From Streptosporangium violaceochromogenes (GTDB lineage Bacteria > Actinomycetota > Actinomycetes > Streptosporangiales > Streptosporangiaceae): a stretch of 46,007 nt of DNA. The translations under genes were made by a program, and so were the position numbers. Below the pieces are notes generated by a model that did no database searches, was not told the origin of the DNA, and saw nothing but the letters and a program-made list of their open reading frames with translations. The stretch lies in the NCBI RefSeq assembly GCF_014654615.1, contig NZ_BNBB01000039.1, positions 1-46,007 of the forward strand, in the 5' to 3' direction. Below are positions 23,827 to 31,245 of this stretch, one piece after another. Every line of letters begins with the position of its first letter. Position 1 is the stretch's first letter.

Positions 23827-24882
23827 AATCTGACGGCCGACGACGTGGCCGACCTCGGTCTGGGCGCCGTGCTCCTGGGGTCCGGCGGCGGCGGACGCAC
23901 CACCGCGGCCGAGCGGCTGCTGCGGCGCATCCTGCGCACGCGCGGGCCGCTGCGGGTGACGGCGGCCGCGGACCTGCCCGCGACCGACTCGGTGGCGTGC
24001 GTGGGCGCGGTGGGCTCCTCCACCGTGATGGTCGAGCGCCTGCCCGGCGGGGAGGAGTTCGCCCGGGCCGCCCGCTTCCTCGAACGCCACCTGGCGCGGC
24101 CCCTGGCCGCGGTGCAGCCGCTGGAGATCGGAGGGGTCAACGGGCTGCTCGGCGTCGCCGCCGCGGCGTGGCTGGACCTGCCGCTGGTCGACGGCGACGC
24201 CATGGGGCGGGCCTTCCCGAGACTGGACCAGACCGTCCTCGCCGGCGGTCCGGGACCGGCGGTCGCGGCGCTGTCGGATCCCACCGGCAACGTCGTCGTC
24301 CTGGAGTGCCGCGACGACGCGTCCGTCGAGCGCGTGGTGCGCGCGGCGCTGCCCGCGCTCGGCACCTGGGCCGCCGTCGCCCTGCACCACGGGGACGCCG
24401 GCTGGTACGCCCAAAACTCCATCGCCGGCTCGGTGAGCCGGGCGCTCACCCTGGGCTCCCTGCTGCGCCGGGCCCACGACGACCCGGGGCGGCGCGAGGA
24501 GTTCCTGCGGGCCGCGGGGGCCTCGGTGATATTCCACGGCAGGGTGCTTCAGGTGCTGCGCGACCGTGCCGCCGACCACATCGGCGGCACGGCCTCCATC
24601 CAGCACGCGGCCGAACCGGCCCGCACGCTCCGGCTGGAGTTCGCCAACGAGTACATCCTCGCCCTCGACGACGGGCTCGTCACCGCCCGCGTGCCCGACG
24701 TCATCTGCGTGCTCGACGCGCGCACCTGGCGGGCCGTCGCCGTGGAGGACATCGTGGCCCAGCAGGTGGTCGAGGTCCTGCGCCTTCCCGCGCCGGGGGA
24801 GTGGACGCACCCGGCGCGGCGCCGGCAGGTCGACCTGGAGTCCTACGGCCTGGCCATGATCGACCAGGAACCGGGGGGGTAG
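23824..24882 (+). CDS. Second DUF917 protein, divergent paralogue
   Basis: A 352-residue DUF917 paralogue of the gene at 19506. Shared landmarks are LGAVLLGSGGGGRTTAAERLL, PLEIGGVNGLLGVAAAA, LPLVDGDAMGRAFPRLDQ, and the C-terminal ANEYILALDDGLVTARVPDVICVLDA. It differs in place: LEIGGVN replaces LEAGGLN, and LEFANEY replaces LSFQNEH, so it may act on a different intermediate. The GTG at 23824 is leaderless, six bases after TACACT. It lies two bases before its PucR regulator gene, forming a two-gene operon divergent from the permease operon. Whether it is a catalytic partner or a sensor-linked version is not known. Confidence 0.85.
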   Translation: MNLTADDVADLGLGAVLLGSGGGGRTTAAERLLRRILRTRGPLRVTAAADLPATDSVACVGAVGSSTVMVERLPGGEEFARAARFLERHLARPLAAVQPLEIGGVNGLLGVAAAAWLDLPLVDGDAMGRAFPRLDQTVLAGGPGPAVAALSDPTGNVVVLECRDDASVERVVRAALPALGTWAAVALHHGDAGWYAQNSIAGSVSRALTLGSLLRRAHDDPGRREEFLRAAGASVIFHGRVLQVLRDRAADHIGGTASIQHAAEPARTLRLEFANEYILALDDGLVTARVPDVICVLDARTWRAVAVEDIVAQQVVEVLRLPAPGEWTHPARRRQVDLESYGLAMIDQEPGG

Positions 24883-24884
24883 CC

Positions 24885-26498
24885 GTGGAACGGGTCGTCG
24901 TTCAGGACTTCCTCGCGATGGAGCCGCTCCGTGACGCCGTCCTGGTCGGCGGCGCGGCGGGGCTCGGCGCGCCCGTGGCCGACATCGCGCTGGTGGAGCC
25001 GGACGACGTGCTGGGCGCGCCGATCCCGCCGGACTCCGGTGTCGTGTTCGCCGTCACCTCCGGCAGGGGGCCCTCCCGGCGCAGGCATCTCGTCGACGTG
25101 CTCCTGCGCCGTACGCACGCCTGCCGCGCCCGCGCGCTCTTCGTCTGGGACGGCGGCGGCTGGGACGGTGGCGGCTGGGACGGTGGCGGCGAGATGGCCT
25201 CCGCCACCCGCCGCCTCGCCGACCGCCTGGCCCTCCCCCTTATCCAGGTCTCCGACGGCGTCACCCCGCTGGAGCTCGCCACGACGCTGCGTACCGCGAC
25301 CTTCTCCCCCCGGATGGCCCAGAGCGCCACGCTGCTTGAGCTCAACCGGCTGCTGCGGTCGGCGAACCGCTCGCTGCCCGGCATGCTGCGGGCCGTCGCG
25401 CGCGTCCTGGACGCGGAGGTCGGCGCGTGCACCGCCCAGGGCGTCCTCGTGGCGGGCGGCCCGCCGGCGACGGCCGTGGAGGAGATCGTCGCCGTGCGCG
25501 CGGTGACCACGCTCGTGACCGCCACCGGCGCCGTCGCGGTGCTGCCCGTTCTCGGCCCCTCCGGCACCCCGACCCTCTGGATCACCGCCGAGCGCGACCG
25601 CGTCGGCCCGCGGTGGCGGGAGACGGCCGAGCGCGCCCTGGCGCTCACGCACGGCGAGCTGTCGGCCTGGCTGACCCGCGAGCGCATCCAGGCCGAGCGT
25701 GACGCGCGCCTGCGCAGCACCCTGCTCACCGAGATCCTCGATCACAAGGACGCCCTGCCCGGGCACATCGCCGAGCAGGCGACCATGGCGGGCTGGCAGC
25801 TGACCGGCTGGCACACCGGGATCCACATCGCGGTCGTCGGCGCCGCGGGGGCGCCTGCGCCGCCCACCGAGACGCTGGCCGACGCCATCGTCAGGGCGGG
25901 CCTGGACATCGGCCCCCTCGTCCAGCGCACCGACGGCTGGTCGGCCTGGCTCACCAGCCCGAAGGCGCCGCTGCCCGCCCGCACTCACGCCGTGGCCCAG
26001 GCCCTGGAGACGGTGCTGGCCGCGCTCGGGCCCCACCTGCCCGGCCGGGCGCTGGTGGCGGGCATCGGCACACCGGCGTCGAACGTCGAGGGCATCGCCA
26101 CCACCCTCGCCGAGGCGCGCCAGGCGGCGGTCGCCGCCTCGGCGGGCACCCCGGGCACGGTGCGGCGGGTGGAGGATCTCGGCGCCTCACGTCTGCTGCT
26201 CGGCTGGTACACCTCCCGCGCCTTCCACGACTACGCGCGCCGGCTGCTGGCCCCGCTGCTCGACCCCGCCGAGCGGAACCTGTTCGTCACGCTGGAGACC
26301 TACATCGACCAGGCGTGCTCCACCGGCCGGACCGCGCGGGCGCTCGGCGTGCACCGCAACACCGTCGCCCAGCGCGTCGCCCGGGCCGAACGCCTGCTCG
26401 GCATGCCCCTGACCCATCCCGACTCCCGCCTCGCGCTCCAGCTCGCGGCCCGTGTCCTGCGCGTCAACCCCGGTGAGGAGGAACCGCCCCGGCCCTGA
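24885..26498 (+). CDS. PucR-family regulator of the DUF917/hydantoinase locus
   Basis: A 537-residue PucR-type regulator. The N-terminal PucR domain covers residues about 5-150, the CdaR/GGDEF-like region about 270-400, and the C-terminal HTH_30 about 470-530 (FVTLETYIDQACSTGRTARA, LGVHRNTVAQRVARAERLLG). The GTG at 24885 follows a G-rich tract and sits two bases after the DUF917 stop. A Trp-Asp-Gly-Gly-Gly unit repeated three times (residues about 88-102) interrupts the N-terminal domain and is encoded by a 15-base tandem repeat. The position beside the divergent promoter region suggests control of both DUF917 operons. Confidence 0.9.
   Translation: MERVVVQDFLAMEPLRDAVLVGGAAGLGAPVADIALVEPDDVLGAPIPPDSGVVFAVTSGRGPSRRRHLVDVLLRRTHACRARALFVWDGGGWDGGGWDGGGEMASATRRLADRLALPLIQVSDGVTPLELATTLRTATFSPRMAQSATLLELNRLLRSANRSLPGMLRAVARVLDAEVGACTAQGVLVAGGPPATAVEEIVAVRAVTTLVTATGAVAVLPVLGPSGTPTLWITAERDRVGPRWRETAERALALTHGELSAWLTRERIQAERDARLRSTLLTEILDHKDALPGHIAEQATMAGWQLTGWHTGIHIAVVGAAGAPAPPTETLADAIVRAGLDIGPLVQRTDGWSAWLTSPKAPLPARTHAVAQALETVLAALGPHLPGRALVAGIGTPASNVEGIATTLAEARQAAVAASAGTPGTVRRVEDLGASRLLLGWYTSRAFHDYARRLLAPLLDPAERNLFVTLETYIDQACSTGRTARALGVHRNTVAQRVARAERLLGMPLTHPDSRLALQLAARVLRVNPGEEEPPRP
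25146..25190 (+). repeat. Three 15-bp tandem repeats within the PucR gene (WDGGG x3)
   Basis: Three consecutive 15-base units (25146-25160, 25161-25175, 25176-25190) differ at a single base and encode WDGGG three times. Being a multiple of three, copy-number change would keep the frame and alter linker length in the regulator's N-terminal domain. Confidence 0.85.
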
Positions 26499-26885
26499 CG
26501 CGCGGGCGCGGGGCGGCGGGTGGCGTGTCCGGCGCGTGAGGGGCCGGCCGGTGTGATGGATCACTCGGACGCGTTCTTATTGGACCTGTTCTTCGGACCA
26601 ATCGGGCGGCAGGGTGGCTCCGTGAACGCGACGAGAATTCCCTGGGCGGCCGGCGGTCCGTTCCGCGGCGGCCCCACCCCGGCCGGGGACGGCGCCCGCG
26701 GCCTTCCCACGCGGCCCGGCGGCCCGTCCCCCGCGAGCGCGGCCGAGGCGGCGTCACGCGGGCCGGTGCGGCCGGAGGGCAGGACCTTCGCCGGTTCCTT
26801 CGTCGCGCTCGGCGTCGGGCTCGCCCTCACCGAACGGTAGACCCGGCCCGCAGCCTCCGGCTTCCAAGAAAGGGGAGACCTCCTC
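26499..26885. other. Gene-poor gap with inverted repeat and possible gene remnant
   Basis: This 387-base stretch has no gene I can support. ATTGG (26579-26583) and CCAAT (26598-26602), within ATTGGACC...GGACCAAT, form an imperfect dyad resembling MocR/GntR-type aminotransferase-regulator operators. A frame from GTG 26622 to TAG 26838-26840 codes for a Pro/Gly/Arg-rich run ending TFAGSFVALGVGLALTER, which resembles the first membrane segment of FtsX-like ABC permeases and may be a remnant. The end of the stretch holds the GGGGAGACC ribosome site of the B3/B4 gene. Confidence 0.3.
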
Positions 26886-27752
26886 ATGCGCTTTCGGCAC
26901 TCGGCGGAGATATGGTCCGACCACCCGGCGCTGGCCGCCGGCGTGGTCTTCGCCACGGGGATCACCGGGCCCGCCCGGGACACGAAGGATACAAAGGACA
27001 CGGGGCGTGCAGGGGGCGCAGAGGGTACGGCGGACGCCGCGGGGAACGTCCCCGTCGGTCACCGGATCGCGGAGTTCGACGCGGTCGCCGCGGCCCGCCT
27101 CGCGACGGGCCCGGAGACCGGGTTTCCCGAGATCCAGGCCTGGCGGCGCACCTTCTCGGCGATGGGCCTGGAGCCCACCCGGTACCGTTGCGCCGCCGAG
27201 GCGCTGCTGCGGCGCTTCAGGAGGGGGCAGGACCCTCCGCCGCTCCACCCCCTGGTCGACCTGTGCAACGCGATCTCGCGGGCCTTCGCGATCCCGGTGG
27301 CGGTGTTCGACGTCGCGGGGATCTCCGGGAACCTGGAGGTCCGTCACGCGAGCGGCGAGGAGGAGTACCTCACCTTCTCGGGGGAGACGGAGAGGCCCGC
27401 CCCGCACGAGGTGATCTTCGCCGACACCGCCGGCCGGGCGCACGCCCGGCGATGGACGAACCGGCAGAGCGGTCTGTCGGCCGTCCGGGACACCACGGGC
27501 GAGGTTCTCGTCGTCGCGGAGGCGGTGCACGCCACGGCGGCCGAGGACGTCCTGAGGCTCACGGCGGTGGTCGCCGACGAGCTGAAGGCCCTGTGGGCGG
27601 CCACGCCGGAGACCGCGCTGCTGAGCGCGTCCTCGCCGTACTTCGACGTCCCGGTCGGAGAAGCCGCCTCCCGGGGAGCCGGGCCTTCCGCGCGCCGGCG
27701 CGGCGCGGGCGGGGAGGACACGCGGGACGGGCCGTGCCCGTATCGTCCTTGA
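26886..27752 (+). CDS. B3/B4 tRNA-binding-domain protein (PheT editing-domain-like)
   Basis: A 288-residue stand-alone B3/B4 domain, the fold that edits mischarged tRNA in phenylalanyl-tRNA synthetase beta. Core motifs: MRFRHSAEIWSDHPALAAGVVFATGI at the start, EIQAWRRTFSAMGLEPTRYRCAAEALLRR, HPLVDLCNAISRAFAIPVAVFD, EVIFADTAGRAHARRWTNRQSG. Free-standing members are roughly 220-240 residues; this one is longer because of a charged Asp/Thr/Gly insertion at residues about 37-56 and a low-complexity Arg-rich tail after residue 255. The ATG at 26886 has a GGGGAG ribosome site. It stands alone, ended by the hairpin at 27758. The role is inferred as trans-editing of aminoacyl-tRNA; members may also handle free amino acids. 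Confidence 0.88.
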   Translation: MRFRHSAEIWSDHPALAAGVVFATGITGPARDTKDTKDTGRAGGAEGTADAAGNVPVGHRIAEFDAVAAARLATGPETGFPEIQAWRRTFSAMGLEPTRYRCAAEALLRRFRRGQDPPPLHPLVDLCNAISRAFAIPVAVFDVAGISGNLEVRHASGEEEYLTFSGETERPAPHEVIFADTAGRAHARRWTNRQSGLSAVRDTTGEVLVVAEAVHATAAEDVLRLTAVVADELKALWAATPETALLSASSPYFDVPVGEAASRGAGPSARRRGAGGEDTRDGPCPYRP

Positions 27753-27757
27753 AAAGC

Positions 27758-27804
27758 CCGGTCCCGGTACGGCCCGCCCGCCGGGCGGGCCGTACCGGGA
27801 CCGG
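27758..27804. terminator. 22-bp perfect hairpin between B3/B4 and rocD, bidirectional terminator
   Basis: The arms at 27758-27779 and 27783-27804 are exact reverse complements over 22 bases with a three-base loop. It is the longest perfect stem found here. Read leftward it is followed by GGCTTTTC, giving the U-run of an intrinsic terminator for the rocD transcript; read rightward it ends the B3/B4 transcript, though it is followed by A residues. Confidence 0.85.
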
Positions 27805-27815
27805 AAAAAGGGGGG

Positions 27816-29027
27816 TCAGTCGGCGTACTCCTTGAGCGCCTCGGCGAGCTGGTCGACGGCCCACATGAGGTCTTCCTCGGAGACGACGATCGGCGGGGCG
27901 AGGCGGATGGTGGAGCCGTGCGTGTCCTTGGCCAGGACGCCGCGGCGCATCAGCGCCTTGGAGATCTCCCTGCCGGTGGCGAGGGAGGGGTCGATGTCGA
28001 CGCCCGCCCACAGGCCGCGCCCGCGTACGGCGATCACGCCCTGGCCGATCAGGCCGCGCAGCCTCTCGTGCAGGACCGCCCCGAGCTCCCTGGCCCTGGC
28101 CTGGTACTCGCCGGTGTTGAGCAGCTCGATGACCGCGCAGGCCACCGCGCAGGCGAGCGGGTTGCCGCCGAAGGTCGAGCCGTGCTGCCCCGGCTTGATG
28201 ACGCCGAGCACGCTCTCGTCGGCGGTGATCGCCGAGACCGGCACGACACCGCCGCCCAGGGCCTTGCCCAACACGTAGACGTCGGGCACGACGCCCTCGT
28301 GGTCGCAGGCGAAGGTGTCCCCGGTACGGCCGAGGCCGGACTGGATCTCGTCGGCGATCATGAGGACGTTCTCCGCGGTGCACAGCTCGCGGACCTGGGT
28401 GAGGTAGCCGTCCGGCGGCACCAGCACGCCCGCCTCGCCCTGGATGGGCTCCAGCAGCACGGCGACGGTGTCGGCGTCGATCGCCTCGCGGACGGCCTCG
28501 ATCGAGCCGTACTTCACGATCTTGAAGCCGGGCGTGTAGGGGCCGAAGCCGTCGTGGGCGTCCGGGTCGGTGGAGAAGCTGATGATCGTGGTGGTGCGGC
28601 CGTGGAAGTTGTCCTCCATCACGATGATGTTGGCCCGCTCCGGGGCGACGCCCTTGACCTCGTAGCCCCATTTGCGGGCCACCTTGATGGCGGTCTCCAC
28701 GGCCTCGGCGCCGGTGTTCATCGGCAGGACCATGTCCTTGCCGGTCAGGTCGCCCAGGCCGGTGGCGAAGGCGGCGAACTGATCGTGGAAGAAGGCGCGG
28801 CTGGTCAGGGTGAGCCTCGCCAGCTGCTCCTGCGCCGCTCCGATGATCTTCGGGTTGCCGTGGCCGAAGTTCAGCGAGGAGTAGCCGGACAGGCAGTCGA
28901 GGAACCGCTTGCCCTCCACGTCGGTCACCCACGCCCCTTGCGCCTCGTGGATCACCACGGGGAGGGGGTGGTAGTTGTGCGCGCTCCGGCGCTCACTGAG
29001 TTCGATGAACTCTTCTGTGCTCATCAT
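27816..29027 (-). CDS. rocD: Ornithine--oxo-acid transaminase
   Basis: A 403-residue PLP enzyme that moves the delta-amino group of ornithine to 2-oxoglutarate, giving glutamate semialdehyde. Class III aminotransferase landmarks: AHNYHPLPVVIHEAQGAWVTDVEGKRF near the N-terminus, NTGAEAVETAIKVARKW, NFHGRTTTIISFS, Asp226 in ADEIQSGLGRTG, and the PLP lysine Lys255 in VLGKALGGGVVP. Length and the SAHNYHPLP start match ornithine aminotransferases. The tandem ATGs at 29027 and 29024 follow AAGGAACGG ten bases upstream. The gene starts 41 bases after the amidinohydrolase stop, so the two form an operon that turns arginine into proline or glutamate precursors. Confidence 0.95.
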   Translation of the reverse strand: MMSTEEFIELSERRSAHNYHPLPVVIHEAQGAWVTDVEGKRFLDCLSGYSSLNFGHGNPKIIGAAQEQLARLTLTSRAFFHDQFAAFATGLGDLTGKDMVLPMNTGAEAVETAIKVARKWGYEVKGVAPERANIIVMEDNFHGRTTTIISFSTDPDAHDGFGPYTPGFKIVKYGSIEAVREAIDADTVAVLLEPIQGEAGVLVPPDGYLTQVRELCTAENVLMIADEIQSGLGRTGDTFACDHEGVVPDVYVLGKALGGGVVPVSAITADESVLGVIKPGQHGSTFGGNPLACAVACAVIELLNTGEYQARARELGAVLHERLRGLIGQGVIAVRGRGLWAGVDIDPSLATGREISKALMRRGVLAKDTHGSTIRLAPPIVVSEEDLMWAVDQLAEALKEYAD

Positions 29028-29068
29028 TGATATTCGCCGTTCCTTGTTATTGACCGTCCTACCTGTGT

Positions 29069-29863
29069 TTACTCCCGAATCTCCAGTGTGCAGCATTTAG
29101 GGCCGCCACCTGACTTACGCAACTCCGAGAGTTCGACGGGGACGACCTCGAAGCCCCGGCGCTTGAGCTCCAGCTGGAGGCCGGCCGCCTCGGAGTTGAT
29201 CACCACGTGGGTGCCGTCGCTGACCGCGTTGAGCCCCAGCACGGTCGCGTCGTCCTCGTCCGCGACGACGGCGTCGGGGAACAGGTTCCTCAGGACCTCC
29301 TGGCTTCCCTTCGAGAAGGCCCCCGGGAAGTATGCCACGTTATGTCCGTTTAGCGGGAACAGTGCGGTGTCCAGGTGGTAGAACCGGGGGTCCACCAGGC
29401 GCAGCGACACCACCGGCCGGCCGAGGAACTCCTGGGCCTCCCCGTGCGCGACGACGTCGGTGCGGAAGCCCGTCCCGGCCAGCACGAGGTGGTCGAGGGT
29501 GAGGAAGTCGCCCTCGCCCTCGTTGGTGAACGCCGCCGCGTGCACCGGGTCGTACCCGTTGCGGACGAACCAGTCCAGGTAGGCGGGCCCCTCGGCGGCG
29601 CGCTCGGGGTGGGTGAAGCGCGCGCCGTAGACCCGGCCGCCGACGACCAGCGCCCCGTTGGCGGCGAAGACCATGTCCGGCAGGCCCTCCACGGGGTCGA
29701 TCAGGCTGACCCGGTGTCCGAGCGCCTCGTAGGCGCTCTTGAGTCCTTCCCACTGCCGGATCGCCACCTCGCGGTCGGCGCCGGCGTCGGGGTCCATCCA
29801 CGGGTTGATCGCGTACTCGACGCTGAAGTATTCGGGCCGACACATGAGGTAGTGCCTCGTCAT
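29069..29863 (-). CDS. ddaH: DDAH/ArgZ-type guanidino-group hydrolase, probable arginine-degrading
   Basis: A 264-residue pentein-fold hydrolase of the dimethylargininase/arginine deiminase superfamily. Active-site elements are Asn69 (PDMVFAANGALV), Glu117/Asp119 (NEGEGDFL), His163/Asp165 (YHLDT) and the nucleophile Cys257 (GGPKCCTLE). Classical dimethylargininases and arginine deiminases have Asp or Glu where Asn69 lies. As I remember it, cyanobacterial arginine dihydrolase ArgZ uses Asn71 there, with Glu118, His168 and Cys264, and yields ornithine, two ammonia and CO2. Its partner rocD, 41 bases downstream, consumes ornithine and not citrulline, which supports the dihydrolase reading. Standard annotation would call it dimethylargininase. 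The ATG at 29863 gives the expected MxRHYLMCRPEYF start. Confidence 0.88.
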   Translation of the reverse strand: MTRHYLMCRPEYFSVEYAINPWMDPDAGADREVAIRQWEGLKSAYEALGHRVSLIDPVEGLPDMVFAANGALVVGGRVYGARFTHPERAAEGPAYLDWFVRNGYDPVHAAAFTNEGEGDFLTLDHLVLAGTGFRTDVVAHGEAQEFLGRPVVSLRLVDPRFYHLDTALFPLNGHNVAYFPGAFSKGSQEVLRNLFPDAVVADEDDATVLGLNAVSDGTHVVINSEAAGLQLELKRRGFEVVPVELSELRKSGGGPKCCTLEIRE

Positions 29864-29903
29864 GGAAAACCCCACAAGGAACGTCGTGGTGAGAATTGGC
29901 ATA

Positions 29904-29933
29904 AGCCTAGAAATGAAGGTTCGCGCAGGCCAA
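29904..29933 (-). promoter_or_regulatory. Promoter of the ddaH-rocD operon
   Basis: On the minus strand TTGGCC (29928-29933) and TAGGCT (29904-29909) are 18 bases apart, a good sigma-70-type pair, with transcription expected near 29897 and a leader of about 35 bases to the ATG at 29863. Confidence 0.5.
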
Positions 29934-29944
29934 GAGCCTGATAT

Positions 29945-29958
29945 TGCGTGTAGACGCA
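29945..29958. promoter_or_regulatory. TGCGT-N4-ACGCA palindrome, probable Lrp/AsnC site
   Basis: A perfect dyad TGCGTGTAGACGCA lies 11 bases upstream of the ddaH -35 element, just after the stop of the Lrp/AsnC gene. Position and symmetry suit an activator site for that regulator. Confidence 0.5.
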
Positions 29959-29973
29959 TGTTTCTTGCTTGAT

Positions 29974-30447
29974 TCAGTCGCTGAACGGCGATTCGTTGCG
30001 TGGAGTGATGAGTGGCGCGTCGATCAGCCGGGAGAGCACGATGGAGCTCTTGGTCCGTACGACGAACGGCTCGGAGGCGATGCGCTCGATCACCTGCTCC
30101 ACGTGGCGCACATCGGTCGCCCTGATGTGCAGCAGCGCGTCGGCCTCGCCGGTGATGGTGCACGCCGAGACCACTTCGGGATGGCGGGTGACGGCGATTC
30201 CGATCTCCGCCGGAGAGGTCTTGCCCGCACAGAACAGCTCGACGTACGCTTCGGTGGTCCAGCCGAGGGCGGATGGCTCCACGCGCGCGGTGAATCCGGT
30301 GATCGCCCCCGTCTCGCGCAGCCGGTCGACCCGGCGTTTCACCGCCGACGCCGACAGGCCCACCCGCTGCCCGATCTCCGCGTAGGTGGCACGGGCGTCC
30401 TCTACGAGCGCCCCGATAATGTCACGATCCAATCGATCCAGTTCCAC
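29974..30447 (-). CDS. Lrp/AsnC-family regulator of the arginine module
   Basis: A 157-residue feast/famine regulator. Residues about 1-50 form the AsnC HTH (LDRLDRDIIGALVEDARATYAEIGQRVGLSASAVKRRVDRL), with IIGALVEDARATYAEIG typical of actinobacterial members placed beside ddaH-rocD. Residues about 65-140 form the RAM ligand-binding domain (EIGIAVTRHPEVVSACTITGEADALLHIRATDVRHVEQVI). The GTG at 30447 directly precedes the conserved LDRLDRDI; an in-frame ATG at 30507 would add 20 unconserved residues. It lies 110 bases before the ddaH start on the same strand, with a palindrome in that gap. Arginine or ornithine is the likely effector. Confidence 0.9.
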   Translation of the reverse strand: MELDRLDRDIIGALVEDARATYAEIGQRVGLSASAVKRRVDRLRETGAITGFTARVEPSALGWTTEAYVELFCAGKTSPAEIGIAVTRHPEVVSACTITGEADALLHIRATDVRHVEQVIERIASEPFVVRTKSSIVLSRLIDAPLITPRNESPFSD

Positions 30448-30537
30448 GTTGTTTTGTAACACAACGGAGGGCCGCGACAAGCCGTCACGGCCCTCGAACG
30501 GCGCCAAATTAGGCGCCTGTTTTTCGCGTGGACGCCT

Positions 30538-31245
30538 TTAGGTGGGTTCGGCTTCGCCGGTGGCCTGCTCCATGGCCTCCTCGGGGGAGGCCTCCAGATC
30601 GTCACCGGCCTGCGCCAGCGCCGACGCCTTGTCCAGACGGACCCAGCTTGTCACGCTCTCGACGGCGAACAGCAGGCCGAGGTAGAGGGTGAGCGCGGCC
30701 AGCACCCAGGTCAGCGCGCCGAGCGCGGCACCGGCGCCGACCAGCAACAGCCGAAGCTCCCAGCCCAGGCCGGCTTTGAAGACCCAGTCGGGCGGCCAGA
30801 TGCTCTGGCGCGTCCGGTAGACCGTGTCGTAGGTGTGGTACCCGATCACGTAGATCAGCACGAACAGCAGCCACTTGGGGGCCTCGGCCGCGAGGCCGAC
30901 CAGGATGATCGTGAGGAACTCGGTGCCCCTGATCAGCGGCGGCACCAGCCAGTCGAGCCGCCCCAGGTGGTCGCGGGCCGCGGTCGGCAGCACCAGCACC
31001 ACCATGACCACGGCGGGCAGGAGCAGGATCGGACCGTTCTCCAGCAGCCCGGCCGCCGCCGTCGCGACGATCGCGAGAAGCGCGAGGAGGGTGGAGGGCA
31101 CCGGCGGCAGTCCCGGGCCCACCCTGCCGCGCAGGGCGGTGACCAGCGGGCCGTCGTCACGGTAGGCGAGCAGCCGGGCGGTCTGGACGCGCAGCCGCTC
31201 CTCGTAGGGGTCCGGGGTGGGGATGGTCTGCGGCTGGGTGATCAT
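30538..31245 (-). CDS. DUF5941-type integral membrane protein
   Basis: A 235-residue membrane protein with about five to six spans (LLALLAIVATAAAGLLENGPILLLPAVVMVVLVLP, later LLFVLIYVIGYHTYDTVYRTRQSIW), flanked by a charged N-terminus and an acidic C-terminal tail (ASPEEAMEQATGEAEPT). It corresponds to the DUF5941 domain that in many streptomycetes is fused to the C-terminus of a CDP-alcohol phosphotransferase. Here it is a separate gene whose ATG at 31245 overlaps the phosphotransferase stop by four bases, so the two are produced together and probably form a complex. Its activity is unknown. Confidence 0.82.
   Translation of the reverse strand: MITQPQTIPTPDPYEERLRVQTARLLAYRDDGPLVTALRGRVGPGLPPVPSTLLALLAIVATAAAGLLENGPILLLPAVVMVVLVLPTAARDHLGRLDWLVPPLIRGTEFLTIILVGLAAEAPKWLLFVLIYVIGYHTYDTVYRTRQSIWPPDWVFKAGLGWELRLLLVGAGAALGALTWVLAALTLYLGLLFAVESVTSWVRLDKASALAQAGDDLEASPEEAMEQATGEAEPT

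Noticed and set aside
22096..24810. Leftward 904-codon open frame spanning the permease and DUF917 region
   Set aside because: It crosses two genes on opposite strands and a promoter gap, and encodes repetitive Arg/Gly/Pro sequence; the NCS1 and DUF917 frames explain the DNA.
25146..25190. Short tandem repeats as a CRISPR-like array
   Set aside because: Units are contiguous with no spacers and are in frame in a coding gene.
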